A DNA stretch of 64,000 nucleotides from Trichocoleus sp. FACHB-46 (GTDB lineage: Bacteria > Cyanobacteriota > Cyanobacteriia > FACHB-46), in the NCBI RefSeq assembly GCF_014695385.1, contig NZ_JACJOD010000028.1, positions 124,001-188,000 of the forward strand, written 5' to 3'. Made by a program: the position numbers and the translations under genes. The first letter of the stretch is position 1; every line of letters starts with the position of its first letter. Below the pieces are notes generated by a model, which worked only from the letters and a program-made list of their open reading frames with translations, did no database searches and was not told the DNA's origin. Positions 55,860 to 64,000 of the stretch are shown piece by piece.

Positions 55860-57191
55860 ATGACTCACTTTGGTATTATTTGTCCGCCCTATCCGGGGCA
55901 CTTGAACCCCCAAGCAGCCCTGGGTCGAGAGCTACAAAGCCAGGGGCATCGAGTGACATTGCTGCAAATCCCGGATGTTGCTCTCAAAGTTCGCTCCGAA
56001 GGGCTAGAGTTTTATCCGCTTGGAGAATCTACTTATCAACCTGGATCGTTAGCCAAAACGTTTCAGCAGTTGGGTCAGTTGAGTGAAATGGAGGCGCTTA
56101 ACTACTCTGTGGATTTTTGCCAACAGGTGACGGAGATTATTTGTCGGGATGCGCCAGGGGCGATCGCTGAATTAGGCATTGAGGCTTTGCTAATCGACCA
56201 GTTAGAACCAGCCGGAGAAACGGTAGCAGAAGGCCTGCATCTTCCCTTTGTGACTGTTTCCTGTGGTCAAGCAATTCATCGACGAGCAGATGTACCTCCT
56301 TTTTTTACGCCTTGGCGCTACCGAAAAGCTTTGTGGGCAAAGCTCCGTAATCAAGTCGCCTACTACATGCTAGACCGCAACTGCCAACCAATTCTCGATA
56401 CCATCAACCACTACCGACAGCAGTGGAATTTGCCACCTTATCAGGGCTTATATTCCACCTCAACTCGATTAGCTCATGTTAGCCAACAGCCTGCGGCCTT
56501 TGATTTTCCTTGCCCCAATTTACCCATAGACTTCCACTACACTGGGCCTTTTCGCAATCCGTCTCCCTGTGGCGTCGATTTTCCGTTTGAGCAGTTGACG
56601 GGACAACCGCTAATTTATGCCTCCTTAGGAAGCATCCAGAACACTAAAGCTGCCCTGTTTCGGGCGATCGCGGCGGCTTGTGAAGGCTTAGATGTGCAAC
56701 TCTTAATTGCCCATGGAGGTGGCATCAGTGCAGAAGATATCCAGAGTTTCCCTGGTTCTCCTTTGGTGATGGAGTATGTGCCGCAGGTAGAAGTATTAGC
56801 CAGAGCTAGCTTAACGATTACTCATGGTGGTCTCAACACAGTTCTTGACTCTCTCACTCATGGTGTGCCTTTAGTGGCGATTCCCATCACTTTCGAGCAA
56901 CCCGGAACAGGAGCGAGAATCCGCGAAACAGGAGTTGGAGAAGTATTGCCGTTGAAGCGTTTGAGGGTAAAACGTCTAAGAAAAGCCATCCAACGAGTTC
57001 TCACCAAAGAGTCCTATGCCCAGAATGCTGCTAGAGTTCAACAGTCTATCTGTAACTCAGGAGGTGTGCACAGAGCGGCTGAGATTATCGAGCACGCTGT
57101 GAAATCTCAGGTGCGAGATTTATCTGAAGTGGCATCTCGTGTACCTGCGAATGTTCTACCCAGTGCCCAAGCAACGTTGTCAGAAAAGTAG
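55860..57191 (+). CDS. GT1-family glycosyltransferase (UGT/MGT type)
   Basis: The 443-residue enzyme transfers a sugar from a nucleotide donor to a small hydrophobic acceptor. The N-terminal domain starts IICPPYPGHLNPQAALGREL. The UGT-like donor segment reads VMEYVPQVEVLARASLTITHGGLNTVLDSL and PLVAIPITFEQPGTGARI near residue 335. It resembles macrolide or carotenoid glucosyltransferases (zeaxanthin glucosyltransferase-like). The acceptor is unknown. It converges on phoX. Confidence 0.85.
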   Translation: MTHFGIICPPYPGHLNPQAALGRELQSQGHRVTLLQIPDVALKVRSEGLEFYPLGESTYQPGSLAKTFQQLGQLSEMEALNYSVDFCQQVTEIICRDAPGAIAELGIEALLIDQLEPAGETVAEGLHLPFVTVSCGQAIHRRADVPPFFTPWRYRKALWAKLRNQVAYYMLDRNCQPILDTINHYRQQWNLPPYQGLYSTSTRLAHVSQQPAAFDFPCPNLPIDFHYTGPFRNPSPCGVDFPFEQLTGQPLIYASLGSIQNTKAALFRAIAAACEGLDVQLLIAHGGGISAEDIQSFPGSPLVMEYVPQVEVLARASLTITHGGLNTVLDSLTHGVPLVAIPITFEQPGTGARIRETGVGEVLPLKRLRVKRLRKAIQRVLTKESYAQNAARVQQSICNSGGVHRAAEIIEHAVKSQVRDLSEVASRVPANVLPSAQATLSEK

Positions 57192-57227
57192 ATTGCTGTG
57201 GTTATGGATAGAGACCGCCTCCAGAGA

Positions 57228-57270
57228 CTAAAAGAAAATGCTGGTAAACGTTCAATCGCTTGCCAGCATT
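57228..57270 (-). terminator. Terminator of the phoX gene
   Basis: AATGCTGG (57237-57244) pairs with CCAGCATT (57263-57270). On the minus strand, a T-rich run (TTTTCTTTTAG) follows the stem, as expected for termination of phoX, whose stop is 72 bases upstream in that direction. Confidence 0.7.
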
Positions 57271-57341
57271 CTACCTACAGCTCCAAAACTTCTTGGCACT
57301 CTACAGAAAACGCAGAAAACAGAGACTAGCCATGATGTTGT

Positions 57342-59732
57342 TTAAACAAAGCGGCCATTCGACTGCTTCCGTCTAATGCCGATCACTGCGGGCTTGGGTG
57401 GGCCTTCAGGATTTCCCTGGATATTGCTGGGCCAGTTGCTTCCCCGTAACAGCGATCGCCGTTGAGTGAACAGAGTACCGTCCAAATTCAGCATCTCAAT
57501 ATCCCGGCTGAGAGGTACTTGAGGGCTGAACGGACAATCTTCACCGGGATGCTGTACCGAAAGAATTAAGGTATCTCCCACAAAAGTTGGTCCTGTCATT
57601 TCACAGCGGAAAGGACCGTAGGCGAAGGGCACCACTGTTCCAGCATCCGGGCCGCTCATGGGAATGAAGAAGAGCCAGTTGTTGCCAAACACACCAATCA
57701 AATTAGAAGTCTGGACATTTTTGTTGGAGTCGGTTTGGCTCGGTGCGGTTGCCCCCACCACACTATGCTCGATTAGGAGTGGATTCGCGGCTGCACCCAC
57801 ATCAAAGCCATTGTGAGCGGCTGTAGACATATCGGTGACACCCCAGACATTCCCTTGACTGTCAAAGGCCAGGTTATCCGCATTGGCAAAGCCATCACCA
57901 TTCTCGGTGCCTGCTTCTCCTCCCTTGGCTAAGCGCTCCCAACGGAAGGAAGTACCTGTGCCATCAGCGCTATTCTCTATAATCTTGAACAGTTCGCCGG
58001 AAGGTTGGTCGTCTCTAACGTCAGGGCTGTATTTGGAGACGACAAAGATACGGGAATCCGGATAGCCATCCCCACCTGGAGCCCCGTCGGTATAAGCGAT
58101 GAAGACTTCTTTGGTGCGGGGGTGAACTTCGATATCTTCGGGGCGGGCTGTGGGAGTCGCACCAATTAGGTTGGCGGCTAAGAAGGCATCCACCAAAACC
58201 GCTCCTTGAGTGGTATAGAAGTCTGATAACTTCTTGTTGCGGTAGTCAGGCAAGAATGTCGCTTCGTTGGTTGTTTCAACGTTGAGCGAACCTCCACTGC
58301 TGGTTTGGCCTGCAATACCAACGCGCTTAGGCAGCGGTAAACGACCATTTCTGGTAGCAGTGCCCAAAGCCGCAATCTCGACCGAGGCGAGCACAGAGGG
58401 AGAAATCGGGTTGGTTGGTGCATTCAGCAGCAGCGGAATCCATTCTCCAGTGCCATTCGCGTTGTAGCGGGCCACATACAAAGTGCCATCTTCAAACAGG
58501 CGACTGTTATTTTTGTCGTTAGGAGACGTGACTCGGCCAGTGCTGACAAACTTATAAGTATGGCCACCTCGGCGATCGTCGCCCATGTAACCCACTAATT
58601 GCTTGCCCGCTTCCACTCGCATCGCAATGTTTTCGTGGCGGAAGCGACCCAGCGCCGTGTGCTTGCGGGGACGGAAATCAGGATTTGCTGGATCTATTTC
58701 TACCATCCAGCCATATTTCTCACCCACTAAGCCAAAAGCCTCGCCCGTGGTGCCTGGAGTGTAGCTGGCTTGAGTACCATTGGGTTGTACCGCTTCTGTG
58801 ACCCCGACAAAGAAAGCTGCCGCTCCTTGGAAGTTTTCCTCCGCCGAAAGCACCGTGCCCCAAGGTGTAGTGCCCCCAGAGCAGTTGAAGCCTGTACCAA
58901 TAATCTTAGTTCCTAACCCATCTGTACTGAGGTTGAAGACCTGAGTGGCAGCAGGTCCCGTACCGAGCAGGTAGTTTTGATCGCCTTGCTGATAGCTCTG
59001 AGTGCCCCAAGCTGTGATCCCTTTGTATGTGTCCGATCGCTGGCTGTTGATTCCCAAACCAGACAAACCATGCAGGCGGCGGTTGTTAGCATCTCCTTTG
59101 ACGACACTAAAGCGATCGCTACGGCTTTGACGAGAAATTCGGACCACAGAGCCGCCGATGTTATACAAAAACTCACCGAATAGTTGCAGGTTTTTGGTGT
59201 TAGGCAAATCTTGGCCCACAACTAACGGATAAGAGCTAGGCGTTCCCTGAACATCTGCGGGCGCTTCTGGAGCCAACCCAGAGAAGGGGAAGGAAATATA
59301 CTCGTGGTTGACCCAGAGATAGCCATCACTCAAACTTCGGTTGGTAGGAATGAAGGCGGTGTAGTCGTTGTTGTAGCCAAAATAGTCTTCTGGATTGGGG
59401 AAGACGCGATCGCCCCAACTCACAATGATGTAGCGCTCATACTCTGGCGGCACTACCACATCGTCTAACACGGTGTAGCTAGTAAGCCTGGTGTCAGTCG
59501 TTGGATTTAAAGTCTGACCTTGATTAATTCCTGTCGGTAGGTAGCTGGGCTGCTCTTGGTAGATAGGCAGAGGATGCGGTAAGCGTAGCGGGGTTAGTTT
59601 CAGAGGTTGAGCTGCTTCAGCAACACTAGTGTCAGTGCCAAATAGTTTATTGCCGAGGGTAGGAGCCAGCACGGCAGCACCAGCACTGCTCCCGAAGAAA
59701 ATTAGCAGTTGTCTGCGGGTGAACTTGGACAT
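57342..59732 (-). CDS. phoX: PhoX-type (DUF839) alkaline phosphatase
   Basis: The 796-residue protein starts with a twin-arginine signal (FTRRQLLIFFGSSAGAA) for export of a folded enzyme. Family motifs are visible: LWVNHEYISF near residue 140, GTTPWGTVLSAEENFQ near 280, FRHENIAMRVEAGKQLVGYMGDDRR near 360 (given in part), RPEDIEVHPRTKEVF near 580 and NADNLAFDSQGNVWG near 655. PhoX enzymes use Fe(III) and Ca(II) to free phosphate from esters. The long cyanobacterial form is typical. It shares a spacer with Pho-box-like repeats and is probably induced by phosphate starvation. Confidence 0.9.
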   Translation of the reverse strand: MSKFTRRQLLIFFGSSAGAAVLAPTLGNKLFGTDTSVAEAAQPLKLTPLRLPHPLPIYQEQPSYLPTGINQGQTLNPTTDTRLTSYTVLDDVVVPPEYERYIIVSWGDRVFPNPEDYFGYNNDYTAFIPTNRSLSDGYLWVNHEYISFPFSGLAPEAPADVQGTPSSYPLVVGQDLPNTKNLQLFGEFLYNIGGSVVRISRQSRSDRFSVVKGDANNRRLHGLSGLGINSQRSDTYKGITAWGTQSYQQGDQNYLLGTGPAATQVFNLSTDGLGTKIIGTGFNCSGGTTPWGTVLSAEENFQGAAAFFVGVTEAVQPNGTQASYTPGTTGEAFGLVGEKYGWMVEIDPANPDFRPRKHTALGRFRHENIAMRVEAGKQLVGYMGDDRRGGHTYKFVSTGRVTSPNDKNNSRLFEDGTLYVARYNANGTGEWIPLLLNAPTNPISPSVLASVEIAALGTATRNGRLPLPKRVGIAGQTSSGGSLNVETTNEATFLPDYRNKKLSDFYTTQGAVLVDAFLAANLIGATPTARPEDIEVHPRTKEVFIAYTDGAPGGDGYPDSRIFVVSKYSPDVRDDQPSGELFKIIENSADGTGTSFRWERLAKGGEAGTENGDGFANADNLAFDSQGNVWGVTDMSTAAHNGFDVGAAANPLLIEHSVVGATAPSQTDSNKNVQTSNLIGVFGNNWLFFIPMSGPDAGTVVPFAYGPFRCEMTGPTFVGDTLILSVQHPGEDCPFSPQVPLSRDIEMLNLDGTLFTQRRSLLRGSNWPSNIQGNPEGPPKPAVIGIRRKQSNGRFV

Positions 59733-59853
59733 GAAACTCTCTCTTTAAGGATCACTAGGAACTTTTGGGCTCAAAGCATTCTTCGCATCCAAGCTGAGCT
59801 GTGACAGACAAAAACCAAGGTTGAGTGGTTTATTGACTGGCCCTCATTGATTA

Positions 59854-59882
59854 ACTCAATCCGTATTTTTTACGAATTGGGT
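59854..59882 (-). promoter_or_regulatory. Imperfect hairpin in the phoX leader
   Basis: ACTCAATCCGTA (59854-59865) and TACGAATTGGGT (59871-59882) pair at 10 of 12 positions (the other two are wobble) across TTTTT, about 122 bases upstream of the phoX ATG. On the minus strand the loop is AAAAA. Confidence 0.5.
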
Positions 59883-59930
59883 GCTTGTAATTGATACATT
59901 TACCTGCCCCTCAGAAACCATATCTTGAAG

Positions 59931-59962
59931 AAATTAAGGTCAGTTAATCTTCGGGTTAATGA
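59931..59962 (-). promoter_or_regulatory. Possible degenerate Pho box upstream of phoX
   Basis: Three TTAA cores (plus-strand 59934, 59944 and 59956) are spaced 10 and 12 bases. On the minus strand they read TTAACC, TTAACT and TTAATT, like the TTAAYY cores of the cyanobacterial SphR/PhoB box. The spacing is not the ideal 11, so this is tentative. Confidence 0.4.
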
Positions 59963-60118
59963 GGACTTGAATTTCTATTAATAACTTCTTAATATGCGAT
60001 CGCCCTTCAGCACGCCCTTCCGGCAAAAACCCATATCCATTTCTTTAGATAGACTAACTTTTGCTGTAACTATTCCAAAAGCATGGTGTTTGATAATAAA
60101 GGCAAAACTTGACTTGGC

Positions 60119-60148
60119 ATTAATTCAAGATTAATCAGCTTTTAACCC
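60119..60148 (+). promoter_or_regulatory. Candidate Pho box upstream of the PEP-CTERM gene
   Basis: Three units, ATTAATTC, ATTAATCA and TTTAACCC (60119, 60130, 60141), recur with an exact 11-base period. This is the geometry of known cyanobacterial Pho boxes (PyTTAAPyPy repeats with 3-base spacers). It ends 60 bases before the ATG at 60209. Confidence 0.5.
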
Positions 60149-60208
60149 ATTCATCCTTTATTGAGGAGAGGTAAGTAAAATTGCTGGCATCATTTTATTC
60201 AAAAACCC

Positions 60209-61030
60209 ATGATCAAAAATACTTTCGGTTTTACGGCGCTCGTTCTTCTAACCAGCCTGGCTTTTCCTACAGCCGGGAAAGCAGACGTGGTTAACGGTAG
60301 TTTTGAAGAGGGTTTTAAAGGTTGGGAAACCATTGGTGAAACAACGATTGAGACGGAGCAATTTGGCAGTGGTCCGGTAGAAGGGAAATCTCAAGCTTTC
60401 TTGTCTACTGCTTATCAAGAGTTACTTGGTTTTGATACCCAAGGAAACGAGATTATCGGGGGTGATGCCGCGATCGCATCTTTTGTCACAGGCTTTGAAA
60501 ACTTGGAAGAGTTTTTGAATCTACCCTCATCTTTTTTGTCCGACAATACTTTATCTAGTCTGGCAACCGGAGAAATTATTGAAGGCTCAGCAATTAAGCA
60601 AACTTTCAAGGCTAACGCAGGCCAATCGCTCAGCTTTGCCTGGAACTTCCTGACTGAGGAGTTTACTCAGGCAGTTGATAACAGCTCTTTTGAAGATTTC
60701 AATGATTTTGCTTTCGTGTCTCTACAGCGCCAATCTGACTTAAATACTGTGTTGCTTCCCTTAGCCGATACCCTAAATAGCTCTTTTCAATTTGCTAACC
60801 ATGGCTTGTTCTTTGGGGAAACTGGCTTCCAGGAGTTCTCCTACACCTTTGACCAATCAGACACTTACACCCTCGGAGTTGGAGTCGTTGATGTAGGGGA
60901 TGGCGACTTCGTTTCTGGGTTACTTGTGGACCAGGTAGATGTACCTGAAACAAGCCCAGCCGTAGGTTTAGTGGCCTTAGGTGCTTTAGGTAGCCTATCC
61001 ATCATGAAGCGTCGTTGGAAGAACAGCTAG
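60209..61030 (+). CDS. PEP-CTERM-like sorted surface protein
   Basis: The 273-residue protein has an N-terminal signal (FTALVLLTSLAFPTAGKADV), an acidic beta-rich body and a C-terminal sorting tail: VPETSPAVGL, a hydrophobic helix and the basic end KRRWKNS. The tail departs from the classical VPEP but keeps the Pro-Glu, helix and Arg cluster layout of exosortase substrates. An early NGSFEEGFKGWETIG motif is typical of such proteins. No exosortase gene is in the window. A Pho-box-like element precedes it. Confidence 0.82.
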   Translation: MIKNTFGFTALVLLTSLAFPTAGKADVVNGSFEEGFKGWETIGETTIETEQFGSGPVEGKSQAFLSTAYQELLGFDTQGNEIIGGDAAIASFVTGFENLEEFLNLPSSFLSDNTLSSLATGEIIEGSAIKQTFKANAGQSLSFAWNFLTEEFTQAVDNSSFEDFNDFAFVSLQRQSDLNTVLLPLADTLNSSFQFANHGLFFGETGFQEFSYTFDQSDTYTLGVGVVDVGDGDFVSGLLVDQVDVPETSPAVGLVALGALGSLSIMKRRWKNS

Positions 61031-61068
61031 AGTCCAAAATTGATCTGGTGCCTGATCGATTGCCGCAG

Positions 61069-61108
61069 GCGTTAGGAGCTGAGAACGGACGACAACAGCT
61101 CCTAACGC
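61069..61108. repeat. 13-bp perfect inverted repeat
   Basis: GCGTTAGGAGCTG (61069-61081) and CAGCTCCTAACGC (61096-61108) are exact reverse complements across 14 bases, between the PEP-CTERM and dapL genes. Neither side has a T run. Confidence 0.85.
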
Positions 61109-61153
61109 AACAGTTGGCAGTAAGCTGGTTTACGGCACTTGTATCAATCCATC

Positions 61154-62389
61154 ATGGCAACGATTAACGATAACTACCTCAAGCTCAAAGCAGGCTACCT
61201 GTTCCCTGAGATCGCTCGCCGAGTCAATGCCTTTGCTGAGGCCAACCCAGCAGCAAAAATTATTCGACTGGGGATTGGGGATGTCACCGAACCCTTACCT
61301 GAAGCTTGTCGCGCCGCGATGATTCAAGCGGTGGAAGACATGGGCGATCGCGGTGCCTTCCGAGGCTACGGTCCAGAGCAAGGCTACGCCTGGTTGCGGG
61401 AGAAAATTGCTCAGTTCGACTTCCAAGCTCGCGGTTGTGACATCAGCGCCGATGAGATTTTTATCTCGGATGGTTCGAAGTGCGACACAGGTAACATCCT
61501 AGATATTTTTGGCGACAACAATACCATTGCGGTAACTGACCCAGTCTATCCCGTCTATGTCGATACCAATGTCATGGCAGGTCACACGGGCGCAGCCAAT
61601 GACAAAGGCGAGTTTGAGGGCTTAGTGTACCTCCCTGTCACCGCAGAGAACAACTTCACCGCTGAGATTCCCACTCAGAAGGTAGACCTAATTTACCTGT
61701 GCTTCCCCAACAACCCCACAGGCGCAACTGCTAGCAGAGAACACCTCCAAGCTTGGGTAGACTACGCCAAAGCCCACGGCTCGATCATCTTCTTTGATGC
61801 TGCTTACGAAGCCTTTATCACTGATCCAAGCATTCCTCACTCCATCTACGAGATCCCTGGAGCTAAGGATTGCGCGATCGAATTCCGCTCCTTCTCCAAG
61901 AATGCTGGCTTTACCGGAACTCGTTGTGCCTTGACTGTGGTGCCCAAAAACCTCAAGGCTAAAGCTGCTGATGGCTCGGATGTAGAACTGTGGAAGCTGT
62001 GGAACCGCCGCCAATCCACTAAGTTCAATGGCGTATCCTACATTGTGCAGCGAGGGGCTGAAGCGGTTTACTCAGAAGCAGGCCAAGCCCAAACTAAAGC
62101 GCTTGTTAGCTTCTACTTAGAAAACGCCAAAATCGTTCGCGAGCAACTCACTGCTGCAGGATTAGCGGTATACGGTGGTGTGAACGCACCTTATGTCTGG
62201 GTGCAGACGCCCAACAATCTCTCTAGCTGGGACTTCTTTGATAAATTGCTACAGACCTGCAATGTCGTCGGCACGCCTGGTTCGGGCTTTGGAGCTGCGG
62301 GTGAGGGCTACTTCCGCATTTCTGCCTTTAACAGCCGTGAAAACGTAGAAGAAGCCATGAAGCGGATCACCGAGAAGTTCAAGGCATAA
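61154..62389 (+). CDS. dapL: LL-diaminopimelate aminotransferase
   Basis: This enzyme makes LL-diaminopimelate directly from tetrahydrodipicolinate, as in cyanobacteria and plants, for lysine and peptidoglycan. From the ATG at 61154 ([20 protein letters not shown]) it has 411 residues. The PLP lysine lies in [23 protein letters not shown] and [14 protein letters not shown] are diagnostic. An in-frame TTG at 61139 is rejected. Confidence 0.96.
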   Translation: MATINDNYLKLKAGYLFPEIARRVNAFAEANPAAKIIRLGIGDVTEPLPEACRAAMIQAVEDMGDRGAFRGYGPEQGYAWLREKIAQFDFQARGCDISADEIFISDGSKCDTGNILDIFGDNNTIAVTDPVYPVYVDTNVMAGHTGAANDKGEFEGLVYLPVTAENNFTAEIPTQKVDLIYLCFPNNPTGATASREHLQAWVDYAKAHGSIIFFDAAYEAFITDPSIPHSIYEIPGAKDCAIEFRSFSKNAGFTGTRCALTVVPKNLKAKAADGSDVELWKLWNRRQSTKFNGVSYIVQRGAEAVYSEAGQAQTKALVSFYLENAKIVREQLTAAGLAVYGGVNAPYVWVQTPNNLSSWDFFDKLLQTCNVVGTPGSGFGAAGEGYFRISAFNSRENVEEAMKRITEKFKA

Positions 62390-62479
62390 TCAATCCAGCC
62401 AGGATATAGGTGGGCGATCGCATACATCCATCAACGCGAGATGCCTAAATTAAACTTGGCACATCCAGTCTAAAAACTG

Positions 62480-62503
62480 AGGTGGGCATCATTTAGCCCA
62501 CCT
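62480..62503 (+). terminator. Hairpin terminator after dapL
   Basis: AGGTGGGC-ATCATTTA-GCCCACCT is a perfect 8-bp stem 90 bases downstream of the dapL stop, followed by TTATA. The opposite strand would have TTTTTA after the stem. Confidence 0.55.
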
Positions 62504-62655
62504 TATAGCCCTCACAACTCAGCCAGATATAGCAATCCGCAACAGGTTATAAGAGCAGGTTGTAAGGATAAGAGAAAAAGCAGTAGGCAGGCTTAAACCT
62601 TTGGCTAGCAAGTTTCAAGGTTTCATCCAGAAGTACATGCAGAAATGACAGTAAA

Positions 62656-62671
62656 TTACATAGAAATGTAA
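62656..62671 (+). promoter_or_regulatory. Inverted repeat operator candidate upstream of sbtA
   Basis: TTACAT-AGAA-ATGTAA is a perfect 6-bp dyad about 121 bases before the sbtA ATG. A TTGCCA (62682) and TATGAT (62707), spaced 19 bases, lie just downstream as a weak promoter. CO2-responsive LysR regulators (CcmR/NdhR, CmpR) bind dyads near such genes. The match to their known boxes is inferred only. Confidence 0.45.
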
Positions 62672-62792
62672 CTTTTCTGCCTTGCCATCCAGTATTTCTA
62701 CAAGACTATGATGACTGAGTACTGAATATTTCACGACCTAGCATGAAGCAAGCTGTATTAGATTGCTGTTTAAGCAATGTGGAGGGGTGGAT

Positions 62793-63764
62793 ATGGACGT
62801 AAGCCTGATTATGTCTAACATCTTGAATCCACCAGTGCTGTTTTTCTTCTTGGGAATGACAGCGGTTTTTGTGAAGTCAGACTTGGAAATTCCGCCACCG
62901 ATTCCCAAGCTGTTTTCACTGTACTTGCTGTTTGCGATCGGTTTTAAAGGAGGGGTAGAACTTGCTAAAAGTGGGCTGAATCAGGAAGTGTTCCTGACGA
63001 TGCTGGTAGCAATCGTGATGGCGTGCTTAGTGCCTATCTACACGTTCTTTATTCTGAAGATTAAGCTTGACGCCTATAATGCTGCCGCGATCGCTGCAAC
63101 TTACGGCTCGATTAGTGCCGTCACCTTTATTACAGCTAGCTCATTCCTACAACAACTAAGTATTGACTTTGATGGCTACATGGTGGCTGCCCTAGCTCTG
63201 ATGGAGTCTCCAGCGATCATTGTGGGATTGATCTTGGTCAATCTCTTTACTCAGGATCAGACAGAGCGTGATTTTTCTTGGCCTGAAGTTTTGCGAGAAG
63301 CATTTCTGAATGGTTCAGTTTTCTTGCTAGTTGGTAGCCTGATTATTGGCTTTTTGACGGGGGAGCATGGCTGGAAAGTCTTATCTCCCTTTACACAGGA
63401 TATGTTTTATGGCGTCCTGACCTTCTTCTTGCTAGATATGGGTTTAGTCGCCGCTAAAAGAATTAAAGATTTAGAGAAAACTGGTCCATTTCTGATCTCA
63501 TTTGCCATACTGATCCCAATACTTAATGCTGGAATTGGGCTGCTAATTGCCAAGCTGATTGGGATGCCTCCAGGAAATGCCCTCCTATTTTCTGTGTTGT
63601 GCGCTAGTGCCTCTTATATCGCTGTGCCAGCCGCCATGAGGTTAACGGTTCCAGAAGCTAATCCGAGTCTATATATCTCTACGGCTTTAGCTGTGACATT
63701 CCCCTTTAACATCATTTTCGGCATTCCTTTGTATTTGTACGGGATCGATTTGCTATGGAGATAA
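62793..63764 (+). CDS. sbtA: Sodium-dependent bicarbonate transporter SbtA
   Basis: The 323-residue inner-membrane protein concentrates bicarbonate with sodium. It has about ten hydrophobic segments and the family start SNILNPPVLFFFLGM. Conserved segments include AIGFKGGVELAKSG, ATYGSISAVTFITAS, LALMESPAIIVGL and ASASYIAVPAAMR. GGAGGGG is 5 bases before the ATG at 62793. A TTG at 62763 is rejected. The stop is 4 bases before sbtB, so the two are cotranscribed. Confidence 0.97.
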   Translation: MDVSLIMSNILNPPVLFFFLGMTAVFVKSDLEIPPPIPKLFSLYLLFAIGFKGGVELAKSGLNQEVFLTMLVAIVMACLVPIYTFFILKIKLDAYNAAAIAATYGSISAVTFITASSFLQQLSIDFDGYMVAALALMESPAIIVGLILVNLFTQDQTERDFSWPEVLREAFLNGSVFLLVGSLIIGFLTGEHGWKVLSPFTQDMFYGVLTFFLLDMGLVAAKRIKDLEKTGPFLISFAILIPILNAGIGLLIAKLIGMPPGNALLFSVLCASASYIAVPAAMRLTVPEANPSLYISTALAVTFPFNIIFGIPLYLYGIDLLWR

Positions 63765-63768
63765 GATC

Positions 63769-64000
63769 ATGCATGTGGTAAAAAAAATTGAAATTTTTTC
63801 AGACTCCGTAGAGTTAGGCAAAATCATCAGCGCCTTGGAACGAGGCGGGGTTTCTAGTTACACCGTGATTCGTAATGTGGCAGGCAAGGGAGTGCGTGGC
63901 GGCGTATTTGATGACTCTGCCGTGACGATGTTAGACAACGCTTATGTCATCGCCTTTTGCTCGCCTGACATCCTTAAATCTGTTGTGGAAATTGTGCGAC
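63769..64000 (+). CDS. sbtB: SbtB, PII-like regulator of SbtA, 3' end beyond window
   Basis: The frame from ATG at 63769 encodes HVVKKIEIFSDSVELGKI, then SYTVIRNVAGKGVRGGVFD and VIAFCSPD, which fits the PII-like SbtB fold with the nucleotide-binding T-loop region. SbtB binds adenyl nucleotides including cAMP and c-di-AMP and modulates SbtA. About 77 codons are visible. The C-terminus, including any redox-active CGPxGC motif, lies outside the window. Confidence 0.92.
   Translation, partial: MHVVKKIEIFSDSVELGKIISALERGGVSSYTVIRNVAGKGVRGGVFDDSAVTMLDNAYVIAFCSPDILKSVVEIVR

Overview
The window is cyanobacterial chromosome. The evidence is dense HIP1 palindromes (GCGATCGC) in genes and spacers, CP12, the SbtA/SbtB bicarbonate pair, cyanophycinase, an LL-diaminopimelate aminotransferase, a tocopherol cyclase, a CYP110-type P450, a DUF4327 protein and a PEP-CTERM-like surface protein. 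I cannot name the genus. No phage, transposase or CRISPR array was seen. Almost everything looks chromosomal and vertically inherited, with a set of decayed genes in the spacers.

Layout. 1-8 kb: a cut-off secreted protein, DAHP synthase, a wrecked Uma2 gene, a LURP-one-like protein, a DHH phosphoesterase, threonine deaminase, a P450 and a small membrane protein. 8-14 kb: a lipoprotein and an RND pump with its adaptor. 14-21 kb: tocopherol cyclase, tRNA-Arg(CCT), a GGDEF/EAL protein, a structured spacer that may encode a small RNA, a 37-residue Lys-rich protein, an RRM protein, an aldo/keto reductase and a TspO-like protein. 21-27 kb: signalling genes (a lone receiver, a PAS/GAF histidine kinase, a decayed receiver-kinase fragment and a receiver-kinase-receiver hybrid).

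28-42 kb is the most unusual stretch. A strong promoter precedes hppD, hmgA and a haem-oxygenase-like putative diiron enzyme. Next come a JmjC/alpha-beta-hydrolase fusion, a plant AAE17/18-like acyl-activating enzyme and an aminotransferase. Facing them is a five-gene minus-strand run: a free-amino-acid 2OG-Fe(II) dioxygenase, a class V PLP enzyme, a frameshifted threonine dehydrogenase, 2-amino-3-ketobutyrate CoA ligase and a VOC protein. The first genes degrade tyrosine to homogentisate and beyond. Homogentisate is also the tocopherol precursor, so this strain appears to hold both branches. The purpose of the rest is unknown, and it is my main candidate for an undescribed pathway.

43-57 kb: cyanophycinase, DUF4327, CP12, an ABC-ATPase remnant, a secreted pentapeptide-repeat protein next to an ADYC-domain protein, methionine salvage MtnA, an aldo/keto reductase, an alpha/beta hydrolase, an FAD monooxygenase, an SDR, stress and membrane proteins and a GT1 glycosyltransferase. 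57-64 kb: a PhoX-type phosphatase and a PEP-CTERM protein, divergent across a spacer with Pho-box-like repeats; then dapL and the sbtA-sbtB operon, cut by the right edge.
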